Assembly: GCF_037963865.1 (NCBI RefSeq)
Contig: NZ_CP150170.1
Span: forward strand, 4,960,001 to 5,024,000
Origin: Paenibacillus sp. FSL R10-2734
GTDB taxonomy: Bacteria; Bacillota; Bacilli; Paenibacillales; Paenibacillaceae
Direction of reading: 5' to 3'
Length of the DNA: 64,000 nucleotides
Shown: piece by piece, positions 24,399-33,205 of the stretch
Layout: the number at the start of each line of letters is the position of its first letter
Numbering within the stretch: position 1 is the stretch's first letter
Program-made: the position numbers and the translations under genes
Notes under the pieces: generated by a model
What the model saw: only the letters and a program-made list of their open reading frames with translations
The model's database searches: none
What the model was told of the DNA's origin: nothing

Positions 24399-25277
24399 TT
24401 ACGATGTAGTCACTTTAGTATTTATATCAAGGAGATCGTGAATGATGATTCTGTCGATATCGAGATCAAACTTTCTCCCCCAAAAGCATTCTGTACCCGT
24501 ACTCGTGATCCGGTCATAATCTTCTACCGTTAGTGTTCGAGGATATTCCGGTCCTGTCTCCCAGTCTGTATACCTCTTAATTTCATTCCGTACATTGTTC
24601 TTAAACGCGCTATTCAAAATAATCGTATGGAAGAAGATTTCATCTCCACATAATGTGTTCTTAAAAAATTGAACATACTCCGGAGAAGCAGCAATAAAAT
24701 CCATTATGTACTCCATACATTCACCTGTAATTGACATCCAGTTCGAGCCTTTATACAGCGCTTTTGGCAGGGGATGCAGCCTTCTTTGCAAGAATGGAAC
24801 GCTCATTACCAATTTAATGTACCTCATTCTAATTGCTGTCATACGCCTAGTCCTTGAGATCAGAAATCTAGGATAATAAACCGATACCCTCTCATAACAT
24901 CCCCACGTTTCTGAAGCGCTCGGTAATTGCAGGTACTTCACAAATTCCTTCCCTTGATTCTCCTTAAAAAAATCATGAATAGCTTCATTTGAAGAAAGGG
25001 GCAGATCCTGCCCGCTTATGATGTGGATATAACTGAACTCCCCATGAGCTTTGATTAGCGCAAAACACTTCAAAATACATTCAATCTGACTGTAATGCCC
25101 CCACTGCACATCCATAGACTCATCCACAAAATGAATATCGTTACGGTGAGTAATATCAGCTTCAATGCCACTTTTGTGATCGACATGCAGGAAAAACTCG
25201 ACGGAGTCATTAGTTAAACTATCGATTAGCATATTGATCTGTTCAGGATTTTTATGACAAAGGATTACATACGCCAT
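24399..25277 (-). CDS. Core-2/I-branching-type glycosyltransferase (GT14)
   Basis: About 292 aa. Features of the Branch family: MAYVILCHKNPEQI, FFLHVDHKSG, YIHIISGQDLPL, GSNWMSITGECMEYI and GDEIFFHTIILNS. Bacterial members are thought to transfer xylose or GlcNAc onto envelope glycans. No membrane segment. ATG 25277 has GGAAG 8 nt upstream; a TTG 18 nt earlier is an alternative. It is not in a recognisable polysaccharide cluster. Confidence 0.85.
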   Translation of the reverse strand: MAYVILCHKNPEQINMLIDSLTNDSVEFFLHVDHKSGIEADITHRNDIHFVDESMDVQWGHYSQIECILKCFALIKAHGEFSYIHIISGQDLPLSSNEAIHDFFKENQGKEFVKYLQLPSASETWGCYERVSVYYPRFLISRTRRMTAIRMRYIKLVMSVPFLQRRLHPLPKALYKGSNWMSITGECMEYIMDFIAASPEYVQFFKNTLCGDEIFFHTIILNSAFKNNVRNEIKRYTDWETGPEYPRTLTVEDYDRITSTGTECFWGRKFDLDIDRIIIHDLLDINTKVTTS

Positions 25278-25398
25278 TTTGAATGCTTCCAACAAAACTC
25301 ACCCTTCCGCCCATCTATTTCCAAATATTATAAAATAAATGGACGAAATTGGATATAAGTAATTGTCCAAATAAAGGAAAGTTGAATTTATTCTTACA

Positions 25399-26274
25399 TT
25401 ATTTCGTATGACGCTTCAATGTAAGTCTGATTCCAATGTTCCACGGATCTTTAAATGTAGGAGCTCCATTCTCTTCTACAACGCTGTAACCAGCTTGCTG
25501 AACACGCTCCACTACAGCCGCACGCTCCTCTTCATTTGGAAGAAGTAAGGTGAAATAATCAATTCCCACTGCATCAGCAGGAGCCGTAGGTGCGCCTTGC
25601 CCCGCCCAAATATTCAATCCAATATGGTGATGGTATCCACCAGCAGAAATAAACATTGCCGCACTGCCATAATTAGCTACTAGATCAAAGCCGAGCAAAT
25701 CAACGTAGAACTCCTTCGCTTTACTTAAATTACCTACATGAAAGTGCACATGTCCGATCACCGTTCCAGCTGGCAACCCATTCCACTGCAAACCTTCAGA
25801 AGCTGCCAACAATCCATCTACATCCACTGGATCTGTTGTCATTACTACATACCCTTCCGCATCATACTTCCATGTATCCTTAGGGCGATCTCGATAAATT
25901 TCAATTCCATTATTATCTGGGTCCTGAATGTACAGCGCTTCACTCACCAAATGATCTCCCTGGCCCACTTCAATCCCCGAAGCGATCAAATTGCGCACTA
26001 CGAGTCCTAAGCTCGGACGATCCGGAACAAGGATAGCAAAATGATACAACCCAGCCACAGAGCTCGGACGAAGCACTCTTGCATTCTCAATCTCCCGCAG
26101 AATCAATAACACATTTTGACCATCAGCAGTCATTTCCACCTCACGGCCATTCTGCCGTAAAATACTCAGCCCCACAACATTCTGATAAAAGGTGAGCGAA
26201 CGTTCTAAATTACTTACTCTAATTTGCACCAGACCGATCTCTACGTCCGGATGAAGTGTTGTTTTAGTTGTCAT
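25399..26274 (-). CDS. catE: Glyoxalase/VOC-family dioxygenase, CatE-like catechol 2,3-dioxygenase
   Basis: 291 aa with two VOC domains (about 12-128 and 172-285). The second has the metal-site histidine in GHVHFHV (His175 region) and YHHHIGLNIW; the glutamate-bearing strand follows. Length and sequence resemble B. subtilis CatE, which cleaves catechol and protects against quinone stress. It has a strong promoter with two palindromes of the sort bound by HxlR/DUF24 repressors (CatR, YodB). AGGAGG precedes the ATG. The function is inferred from similarity and regulation. Confidence 0.82.
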   Translation of the reverse strand: MTTKTTLHPDVEIGLVQIRVSNLERSLTFYQNVVGLSILRQNGREVEMTADGQNVLLILREIENARVLRPSSVAGLYHFAILVPDRPSLGLVVRNLIASGIEVGQGDHLVSEALYIQDPDNNGIEIYRDRPKDTWKYDAEGYVVMTTDPVDVDGLLAASEGLQWNGLPAGTVIGHVHFHVGNLSKAKEFYVDLLGFDLVANYGSAAMFISAGGYHHHIGLNIWAGQGAPTAPADAVGIDYFTLLLPNEEERAAVVERVQQAGYSVVEENGAPTFKDPWNIGIRLTLKRHTK

Positions 26275-26296
26275 TATATTTCCTCCTGATCTCCCT

Positions 26297-26357
26297 GTAA
26301 CTTAATTAGTTACAAATTAACTATCTTTAGTATAGTTACATTCTATATGTTTGTCAA
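26297..26357 (-). promoter_or_regulatory. catE-like promoter with two palindromic operators
   Basis: Minus-strand TTGACA (26357-26352) and TATACT (26334-26329), 17-nt spacer. The -10 lies inside the palindrome TAACTAT/ATAGTTA (26318-26338). A second palindrome GTAACT/AGTTAC (26297-26313) follows. This predicts repression by a dimeric winged-helix regulator, probably HxlR type; no such regulator is in the window. Confidence 0.75.
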
Positions 26358-26365
26358 TTACCAAC

Positions 26366-26405
26366 AAAAAAAATCATGCTGACTGATTCACAGCCAAGCA
26401 TGATT
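26366..26405 (-). terminator. Terminator of the GNAT gene at 26417
   Basis: On the minus strand AATCATGCT pairs with AGCATGATT around a 16-nt loop, followed by eight T's. Confidence 0.8.
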
Positions 26406-26416
26406 CATTCAGATCA

Positions 26417-26929
26417 TTAGAAAAAACTTTGCGGGTAGATCAATTCTCCTTTACCCTTCTGAAGTGCGCCTTCCTTCAACTCACAGACCATAAATACTTC
26501 ATCGGGCACTTCGAACTGCTTCAAATCGAAACCATACTGCCTTGCCGGTTGAAATCCGAGCTTAGGATAATATTCCGGATGTCCGATCAGAAAGACAAGA
26601 TCATAGCCAAGCGTTCTACATCTGTCTAATCCTTCAAGGATAAGAGCCTTGCCGATGCCCTGCTTCTGAACGTCAGGCATAACCGCGATCGGAGCTAGCG
26701 CCATTACATCATTTATATTTTCCCCATCACGAACTACAGCCTTGCTGAGCAGCAGATGTCCTACAATCTCATTATCTTGTTCTGCTACAATCGAGAGCTC
26801 CGGAATAAACCCTTCCGAATTCCTAATCCTTTCGACTAAGCGCGCTTCATCTTCTCGATCACCAAAAGCCTTAACATTTACTTGATGCACGCCATCATAA
26901 TCTGCTGACGTTTCTGTTCTAATAATCAT
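26417..26929 (-). CDS. GNAT N-acetyltransferase (YhbS-like)
   Basis: 170 aa from ATG 26929 (GGAG 9 nt upstream); an ATG 15 nt earlier lies on that site. Acetyl-CoA motif A is VMPDVQKQGIGKALI, and GHPEYYPKLGF is typical of the YhbS subgroup. Substrate unknown. A monocistronic unit with its own terminator. Confidence 0.87.
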   Translation of the reverse strand: MIIRTETSADYDGVHQVNVKAFGDREDEARLVERIRNSEGFIPELSIVAEQDNEIVGHLLLSKAVVRDGENINDVMALAPIAVMPDVQKQGIGKALILEGLDRCRTLGYDLVFLIGHPEYYPKLGFQPARQYGFDLKQFEVPDEVFMVCELKEGALQKGKGELIYPQSFF

Positions 26930-27046
26930 TTCGGAGTTCTCCATTCTTGAAAATATTCAACTACGCCGGACTCCAGAAGTCCTCTTCAATCCTTATTTCA
27001 TTTGTCCGTTTAGATAAACTCTCCTATTTAAGGAGGCATCCGAAAC

Positions 27047-27364
27047 CTACATTGATAATAATTCTTTGTTAAAGAGATATTTATGATCAATATTTATATA
27101 AGGAAAAGGAGTGTTAGGAACAGAACCCAGTATTATACTACTATGCTCCGTTGTAATAATTTTCATCACTTGATCTTCAGTCAGGTTTAAATATAAAGCC
27201 GTTTCTTTAATATCCATCAGAAGCTTATCTGCTGTCGCTATGGATGAAGTCTGGTCTTGTGTGGCTTCCGATTCTTTATCGTTAAAAGTTAGTGAACAAC
27301 CAATAATAAATGAAATCCCTAGAATTAAACTCGCTAGGACTATCGAGATTTGATTAGACTTCAT
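27047..27364 (-). CDS. Small predicted lipoprotein
   Basis: 105 aa. A signal peptide ends in the lipobox FIIGC (Cys23), followed by an acidic, Ser/Thr-rich linker. A helical region (KETALYLNLTEDQVMKIITTE) looks like a small three-helix domain, otherwise unrecognised. Its ATG overlaps the peptidase E stop (ATGA) and is preceded by GGAGGTGAT, a near-perfect ribosome binding site, so it is the last gene of that operon. Confidence 0.65.
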   Translation of the reverse strand: MKSNQISIVLASLILGISFIIGCSLTFNDKESEATQDQTSSIATADKLLMDIKETALYLNLTEDQVMKIITTEHSSIILGSVPNTPFPYINIDHKYLFNKELLSM

Positions 27365-28107
27365 TGATCACCTCCACCATACAGTTCATGAAGAGGTCTG
27401 TAGCTTGGGTGTTCTTCGATTTCCGTAACGACAACACCTTGCTCAGAATCCATCACACGATAGGCTTTCGCTTCTTCTCTGGTTGACATCACTTTACATT
27501 CATTATCTTTGTAGATGATGGCACAGTTATTATCCACAGCGATTCCGGGTATCCCCCCACCTTTTACCATACGCGAAAAATCCTCTACCCGAATATCCTC
27601 ATCATAATGCGGACAATGAATACCTGACAGAATCCCCATCGCTTCAAGCTTAATATACTGCCACTTCCCTTGATCATCGAACGCTTCAGAATCACTATGC
27701 CCATATTCAAACCAGCAAATCGAACCTGCACTCAGCCCTGCTAATACGGTCCCAGAGGTGTAAGCTTCTTTTAGAAGAACATCCACACCGGTATTTCTCC
27801 AAATCTCCAGCATCTTTCGGGTATTGCCTCCACCCACATAAATCAGATCAGCGGATACAATGAACTCTGTGATTTCTTCATGGGTATAGGTTTGGCTCAC
27901 AAGCAATAAATGACTTGTTTCACATCCTAGAATTTCGCCGTACACTTTGTTGAACGTGTCACAATAACCTGGAGCATCACTGCTAGCTGTTGGAATAAAT
28001 AACGCCTTCGGATTAGCTTTTTGGGTTAACTTCACAACTTCACGATCCATTTCAAGCGTTTCTAAATCGATTAGCTCTCCCCCACCTATGACCACGATAG
28101 TCCCCAT
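27361..28107 (-). CDS. Peptidase E (S51, class I glutamine amidotransferase-like)
   Basis: 248 aa from ATG 28107 (AGGGG 5 nt upstream); a GTG at 28125 overlapping the upstream stop is an alternative. The nucleophile elbow GLSAGSICW holds Ser126. Other blocks are IVVIGGGE, YVGGGNTRKML and the late HCPHYDED. Family members cleave after N-terminal Asp or process cyanophycin-like dipeptides. It is part of a compact minus-strand run: methyltransferase, GNAT, peptidase E, lipoprotein. Confidence 0.88.
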   Translation of the reverse strand: MGTIVVIGGGELIDLETLEMDREVVKLTQKANPKALFIPTASSDAPGYCDTFNKVYGEILGCETSHLLLVSQTYTHEEITEFIVSADLIYVGGGNTRKMLEIWRNTGVDVLLKEAYTSGTVLAGLSAGSICWFEYGHSDSEAFDDQGKWQYIKLEAMGILSGIHCPHYDEDIRVEDFSRMVKGGGIPGIAVDNNCAIIYKDNECKVMSTREEAKAYRVMDSEQGVVVTEIEEHPSYRPLHELYGGGDQ

Positions 28108-28124
28108 AATCTCCCCTACTTTCA

Positions 28125-28709
28125 CTAGGATCTGCTTTCTCCCTCTCCGTATTCCTCTGCTAATATGCTGTAAATCTCCAAATCAACGAGCCCTTTACCT
28201 GACCATACATGCGCCTGCCTTAATGTTCCCTCTTTTATAAAGCCACTTTTCAAAAGAACCCGCTTGGACCGCTCATTAAAAGGCATGACCTCAGCTTGGA
28301 TTCGATTGACCTCTGCAGTCTCGAATAAATATTTCTCCACCATTTGAACGGCCTGAGTTGCAATCCCTTTACCCCAATAAGTCTCCGCCAAAAAATAACC
28401 GATCGTGACCATATCCACCTTTTGATTAAAATCCATAGCTTCGATGATACCTAGCAGTATGTACGGATTATTTTTGCGAAAAATCCCCCACTTCACTCTT
28501 ACCCCTTTGCTAAAATCACGTTCGAAATGTCCAATCATATTCTTTACTGTATCTTTATTATGTTTCGGGATAATTCCGCAGTACTCAAACACTTGATCAT
28601 TGCTATAAATTCCAAATACCTCTTCAAGATTACTTACTTCAATCTTTTTCAGTGTTAGTTGCTCGGTTTCCAAAGTAGGGAATTGCTCAAAAACATGACT
28701 AAGCTTCAA
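28125..28709 (-). CDS. GNAT acetyltransferase, RimJ/RimL type
   Basis: 194 aa from TTG 28709, which has GGAGGG 6 nt upstream and lies 13 nt after the methyltransferase stop. A longer ATG version at 28739 would overlap that gene and lacks a site. The motif IGYFLAETYWGKGIATQAVQMV and VMPFNERSKRVLLKSGFIKEGTLR are the RimJ/RimL hallmark, modifying protein or peptide N-termini. The substrate is unknown. Confidence 0.9.
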   Translation of the reverse strand: MKLSHVFEQFPTLETEQLTLKKIEVSNLEEVFGIYSNDQVFEYCGIIPKHNKDTVKNMIGHFERDFSKGVRVKWGIFRKNNPYILLGIIEAMDFNQKVDMVTIGYFLAETYWGKGIATQAVQMVEKYLFETAEVNRIQAEVMPFNERSKRVLLKSGFIKEGTLRQAHVWSGKGLVDLEIYSILAEEYGEGESRS

Positions 28710-28722
28710 TTCGTTCCCTCCG

Positions 28723-29328
28723 TTACTTTTTGATGGCATGAATTAGGGTTGCAGTGCGACTTTTCGTTTCCTTTACCCATTCGATATGAAATCCCGTTTT
28801 GTTAAAAAGCCTTATATATTCATCCACATCGGCTGGATATAATTTAATTCTTCTATCATTGAAATAAAACCACTCTTCATCCTTGCTAACAGATAACAAA
28901 AACGTTCCATTAGGTAGGAGTGATGTATAGATATTATTTAATGCTTGTTCTTTATCCTCTATATGAAGAAAAGTTAATACACTATAAGCTGCATCAAAAG
29001 TATTAGGACGTACGAACTCACAAATATCAGCTAGCACTAGCTCTTTATTGGAGAAATTTCTAAGATTCAGATCCGCTCTTGCAAGTGTTTTTGGTGAGGT
29101 ATCTATTCCTGTGAGAAACCAGCATCCCAAACCTAAGACCGATTTAGCAACCCTTCCTGTTCCAATTCCAATTTCTAATATCCTTTTATCGTTACCATTC
29201 AATCCATCGAAGAAAATAGGCCCATCCCACTGACTCATATAGGCCTGTCCAATGGGAGGATCTTGTGCTGGATCATTTCCCTCATCAATCAAGGATTCAT
29301 AATGCTCTAAAGCACTAACCATTTTCAT
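28723..29328 (-). CDS. Class I SAM-dependent methyltransferase
   Basis: 201 aa. SAM-binding motif I is ILEIGIGTGRVAKSVL, with the acidic post-motif at FLTGIDTSP and AYSVLTFLHIEDKEQAL near motif II-III. Small-molecule methyltransferase; the substrate is unknown. It is the first gene of a four-gene run with GNAT, peptidase E and a lipoprotein. Confidence 0.87.
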   Translation of the reverse strand: MKMVSALEHYESLIDEGNDPAQDPPIGQAYMSQWDGPIFFDGLNGNDKRILEIGIGTGRVAKSVLGLGCWFLTGIDTSPKTLARADLNLRNFSNKELVLADICEFVRPNTFDAAYSVLTFLHIEDKEQALNNIYTSLLPNGTFLLSVSKDEEWFYFNDRRIKLYPADVDEYIRLFNKTGFHIEWVKETKSRTATLIHAIKK

Positions 29329-29380
29329 AAGGGATCATCTCTTTCTGATCTAATTGTAACGCTACGAGCATATTCATCCA

Positions 29381-30115
29381 TTATCCCCGGGCATTCCCTC
29401 TGTACTGCGCGGTTCTAAGCTCTCGGATATACGGCTCTGTAGCTGGCATAACAGCCTCTATAGCTTGTTGAATGGCTAACTCAATATCATAAGGAACTCT
29501 CACAAATTGTATGTTAAAAGGAGCTACAGTCACTCCCCCGTATTCTCCCTCCAAAATCACATAAGATGCCTGAGTGACATCTAGAGGATTCCCCACACTG
29601 CCTACATTAAATAAGGTCTTCCCTTCTAAATGTTGAATAAAAGCATTATGAATGTCCCCATAGCCTACGATATCCGCTTGTCGCTTCTCCTGACAGAGTT
29701 CGGAACAACCAAACATAGACAGTCGCTTCTCATAATCATCCCAAGGCTGAATCCGTTCATAGTAGCTTCGCGGTGAAGCATGAAATAATCGAATGAACTT
29801 ACCGCTCATCATAAACTCAATCGAGAACGGTAATGTGCCTAAATAAGCAAGACGGTCTTTGCCTAACAATTTCCGACTCCACCGAGCCATTTCAAAATCA
29901 ACATCCTGATTCATTAAATCATCCCAGTTTCCCATAACACTGATTTCACAATTTTTCTTAATGATATCAACGGCTATATCTGAATTCGGCCCCTTCCCAA
30001 CAATATCCCCTAGACAAAATACTCTGCTAATTCCACGCTGCTTAATATCCTCTAATACGGCTGTCAAAGCCGGTATATTCCCATGAATATCTGAGATTAA
30101 TGCAATTTGTTCCAT
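29381..30115 (-). CDS. Metallophosphoesterase (YfcE/MJ0936-like)
   Basis: 244 aa from ATG 30115, with GGAGG 7 nt upstream. Metal-binding blocks: SDIHGN, CLGDIVGKGP, MGNWD, then HASPR, GYGDIHNAF and NVGSVGNP. The group contains cytosolic phosphodiesterases; the physiological substrate is unknown. Monocistronic. Confidence 0.88.
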   Translation of the reverse strand: MEQIALISDIHGNIPALTAVLEDIKQRGISRVFCLGDIVGKGPNSDIAVDIIKKNCEISVMGNWDDLMNQDVDFEMARWSRKLLGKDRLAYLGTLPFSIEFMMSGKFIRLFHASPRSYYERIQPWDDYEKRLSMFGCSELCQEKRQADIVGYGDIHNAFIQHLEGKTLFNVGSVGNPLDVTQASYVILEGEYGGVTVAPFNIQFVRVPYDIELAIQQAIEAVMPATEPYIRELRTAQYRGNARG

Positions 30116-30327
30116 GATAGTTCCTCCGTTCATTTTTCCACTTCATCATCTTAGATTTTTCCTATATGAAGTATTATCAGTTCTCTGCCTTCTAAATACA
30201 GATTCTATGATTACGCCCTACTTCCCTTCTTTGAGTCACTACTCTCCTGACTCGAACCATTGGAAGCCTTGTGATTATGAGGATTTAAAATTGAACACCC
30301 GTAGTAGCATGAAAGATATGTTTCCAT

Positions 30328-30370
30328 TAAAAAAAAGACCACAAGCACGTTAGCACATGTTGTGGTCTTC
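30328..30370 (-). terminator. Terminator of the Rrf2-family gene
   Basis: On the minus strand AAGACCACAA pairs with TTGTGGTCTT, followed by seven or eight T's. Confidence 0.82.
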
Positions 30371-30394
30371 ATTCTACGTCGCGATATGGAGTGG

Positions 30395-30817
30395 TTATAT
30401 TTCAGGCATTTCATTCACAATCTGCTCCAAAGTAACCTCCTGAAGGACATTCTCCATCGCCTTTTGCGCGAGCGAAAATACCGGCACAATGGCACTGGCT
30501 ATATTTTTGCCCACTGGACATTCCGGGTTGGGATGTTCATGAACCGAGAATAACGAATCCTCTTCCACTGCATTTACCGCTCTGTAAATCTGCAGCAGTG
30601 TAATCTCAGAGGCGCTGCGTGTAAGTGAAGCTCCTGCGACGCCAGGGCGGGCTGTTACCAGTCCAGCTTTTTGCAGCATACTCGTTAGACGGCGAATAAC
30701 TACAGGGTTTGTGTTCACGCTACCCGCTATCCACTCCGAGGTGCTCTTGCCCTCTTTATTACTATCGATCAACGTTAATATATGAATGGCTACCGCAAAT
30801 CGGGTGCTTATGTTCAC
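30395..30817 (-). CDS. Rrf2-family regulator (YwnA-like)
   Basis: 140 aa from GTG 30817, with AAGGAG 9 nt upstream; the longer ATG frame at 30880 is not family-like. The N-terminal winged helix reads STRFAVAIHILTLI and VIRRLTSMLQKAGLVTA. Only one cysteine (HPNPECPVG) is present, so the three-cysteine Fe-S cluster of IscR/NsrR is missing, as in YwnA. It probably senses something other than Fe-S or NO. The target is unknown; TAACTA half-sites occur in its own upstream region. Confidence 0.85.
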   Translation of the reverse strand: MNISTRFAVAIHILTLIDSNKEGKSTSEWIAGSVNTNPVVIRRLTSMLQKAGLVTARPGVAGASLTRSASEITLLQIYRAVNAVEEDSLFSVHEHPNPECPVGKNIASAIVPVFSLAQKAMENVLQEVTLEQIVNEMPEI

Positions 30818-30940
30818 TATAAATCTCTCCTTCTGCCGTGCTGTCATGCTAGTAACAAGTGCAATAATCAGATGAAACAATAATAGTTACATTTTATGCA
30901 TTTGTCAAACACTTGAGGAGATGGCACTTCAGGATCGTAA

Positions 30941-31816
30941 TTAATGAATATTATGTTTTTTGAAATTTCCGCCCTTAACTTCTGCTACATCATATACTAC
31001 AACAAAAGCATTAGGGTCAATTTCATGAATGATGTCTTTGATTTTGCTTTCTTCCAGACGGTTAATTACACAGGTGATTTCTTTGAATTGTTCATTGGAG
31101 TAGCCACCGTAAGCATCTGTATAGGTTGCCCCACGACCCAATCGATCACGAATCGTTTCTACCATGATTTCCGGGTGAACTGTAATGATTTTAAAGGTTT
31201 TAGAGCCACTCAAACCTTCTTCAACAATATGTATTACTTTAGAAGCAATAAAATAAGCAAGTGCGGATAGAATCGCCCCTTGTAGACCAAATGCTGTTGA
31301 AACAACAATAAAGACAAACATGTTTAGGAATAAGATTAGATCACTTGTCCCAAAAGGTATTTTTCGTGAAAGTAATACAGCCAACATGTCGATCCCATCT
31401 AACGCCCCACCATTACGCAGCGCTAACCCCATCCCGAAACCGATGATAATCCCACCAACAACAGTAATTAACAATGTATCTCCTTCAATAATCGTTGGCA
31501 CATGGTGCATAAGGCTTGTACCAATGGCTAGTGATGCAATACCGATAATGGAATAAACAGCAAAGCTTTTACCAATTTGCTTATATCCTAACCAAACAAA
31601 AGGAATGTTAATTACAACAATTAGCAGTCCTAACGGTAATCCAAACAGCTGTGAACCAACGATACTTAGACCTGTCACACCACCATCTGAAACATTGTTA
31701 GGGATTAACACGGATTCCAGACCATATGAAGTAATAAGTGCCCCTATAATAATTAATATGACTTTTGAAAATATCTTCAGCTTATTTGATTTTTGATGCT
31801 GTCTCATTCCATGCAT
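30941..31816 (-). CDS. YitT-family membrane protein with DUF2179 domain
   Basis: 291 aa from ATG 31816 (GGGGA about 7 nt upstream). Five or six transmembrane helices with NNVSDGGVTGLSIVG and GMGLALRNGGALDGIDMLAVLL, then a soluble DUF2179 domain (about 215-291: FKIITVHPEIMVETI.., VYDVAEVKGGNF). Family function is unresolved. It is the full-length form, in contrast to the short paralogue at 15735-16328. Monocistronic. Confidence 0.9.
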   Translation of the reverse strand: MHGMRQHQKSNKLKIFSKVILIIIGALITSYGLESVLIPNNVSDGGVTGLSIVGSQLFGLPLGLLIVVINIPFVWLGYKQIGKSFAVYSIIGIASLAIGTSLMHHVPTIIEGDTLLITVVGGIIIGFGMGLALRNGGALDGIDMLAVLLSRKIPFGTSDLILFLNMFVFIVVSTAFGLQGAILSALAYFIASKVIHIVEEGLSGSKTFKIITVHPEIMVETIRDRLGRGATYTDAYGGYSNEQFKEITCVINRLEESKIKDIIHEIDPNAFVVVYDVAEVKGGNFKKHNIH

Positions 31817-31834
31817 TCCATTTCCCCACTTCAA

Positions 31835-31990
31835 ATTAGTTTTTTCATATCACTACAAGTGAACAACATTCACTGGATAAAAGCCGATAAAAAACAGTCT
31901 ATAATAAATATCACCACTTTGGCAAATCAGACATTACTAATATGATGATCTTTTATTTTACCCATAGGACTTAAAAAAATTTTGTCGTTC
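31835..31990. other. Short intergenic stretch, nothing identified
   Basis: AT-rich gap upstream of the YitT gene; presumably holds its promoter. No distinct motif could be assigned. Confidence 0.3.
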
Positions 31991-31997
31991 CACAAAA

Positions 31998-32030
31998 AAA
32001 CCAGACTACGAAAATTCGTAGTCTGGTTTT
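31998..32030 (-). terminator. Terminator of the nucleotidyltransferase-like gene
   Basis: AAACCAGACTACGAA pairs perfectly with TTCGTAGTCTGGTTT over a 2-3 nt loop; T run on the minus strand. Confidence 0.88.
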
Positions 32031-32035
32031 CTTCC

Positions 32036-33121
32036 CTATCGCATCCTCATATATTCGTTATATAATTGCTCAAAAGTATCGTATTGTTCAACTTTTCTAC
32101 CTACTTTATTGTATTCTTCCTGATATTCATCCATGACCTGCAGAAACTGCTCTTTAAATAAATGAAGATGATCTGAATCAAAATACTGCATAATATCAAA
32201 CTTTTTGGTTCCCCTTGATTCTGTCATTTCATCAAGAAAATTTTGTATGCCCATTGCTACATAATAGGCATAAGATTTATCATTTAATTCCACACTTGCT
32301 ATAACCTTATTACGACTGTTACACCACAATTCTTCAAAGGTGCCACCAAGATTATCATAGGTTGGGACAGGCTGAATCACAAAATCCTTATACATTTTAT
32401 TATATAAATCATTGACACTTTCTAGAAAACTATATGATGTACTTCTGATTTCAACGATAGTCTTCGCATCGATCACAGCCATGTATATCATTTCAAAATC
32501 ATCAGGAATATAACGGTACGTAGCAATTTCCTCCAGATATCTCTTAAGTCCCCGTTTAAAATAGGTATTGTTCAAATGGGTTAAAGCATTTACCAAATTG
32601 TATACAACTTCGCATGAAGCGTACCTCACTGCGCCGATATCTTCAGAGAGTAATGTATTCGTATATTCCTGTTTTGCTATGTCCAAACTCTTTTTCGCTC
32701 TACTGATACATTCACTCCCTATAGGCTTTGCCAAAGCATCGAGAGCTTTCTGTTTATATAAATTCAGCTTTTCCAGATATTCGGGCTTCGCACAATATAA
32801 CACCTCTAAATCTACCAGACACGAAATCATTGGGCTCTCAAGATTCGCTTGATCTTCTATCCTTGTTTCCCATGGCGTACAATATATGTCGTATCCAATA
32901 TCCTCCAGAATAAAGCACGATGATATCCCCCAGCCTTGGGCCGTGTTATTAATTATGATTAGATCAAGATCGCTTTTTTCATGAAAATCTCCGGTACTGA
33001 AAGAACCTGTAAGCCCAATGATTGCAATATCATCAGGAAAATCTCTTTTGGCACGTTCAATAACCATACTAATAAGTTTGTCATTTTTATTTAAAATTTG
33101 TTGTCTATTAACAGCATCCAT
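32036..33121 (-). CDS. Nucleotidyltransferase-domain protein
   Basis: 361 aa from ATG 33121, with GAGGGGAG upstream. The pol-beta-type motif GLTGSFSTGDFHEKSDLDLII holds the GS pair and the metal aspartates Asp51 and Asp53. The third acidic residue is less clear. A long alpha-helical C-terminus follows, as in aminoglycoside or lincosamide nucleotidyltransferase-like proteins. The substrate is unknown; antibiotic inactivation is possible but not supported. Confidence 0.75.
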   Translation of the reverse strand: MDAVNRQQILNKNDKLISMVIERAKRDFPDDIAIIGLTGSFSTGDFHEKSDLDLIIINNTAQGWGISSCFILEDIGYDIYCTPWETRIEDQANLESPMISCLVDLEVLYCAKPEYLEKLNLYKQKALDALAKPIGSECISRAKKSLDIAKQEYTNTLLSEDIGAVRYASCEVVYNLVNALTHLNNTYFKRGLKRYLEEIATYRYIPDDFEMIYMAVIDAKTIVEIRSTSYSFLESVNDLYNKMYKDFVIQPVPTYDNLGGTFEELWCNSRNKVIASVELNDKSYAYYVAMGIQNFLDEMTESRGTKKFDIMQYFDSDHLHLFKEQFLQVMDEYQEEYNKVGRKVEQYDTFEQLYNEYMRMR

Positions 33122-33205
33122 ATCCAATTCTCCCCTCAAACCACTTTAATTCCATTGTATATGGATATTGCTCTAGTAAGTATCCCGACTTTATCTATAT
33201 TTAAT

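Noticed and set aside
32036..33121. Antibiotic nucleotidyltransferase (resistance gene)
   Set aside because: Only the general GS..SDLDL motif is present; nothing specific to a known resistance enzyme was recognised.
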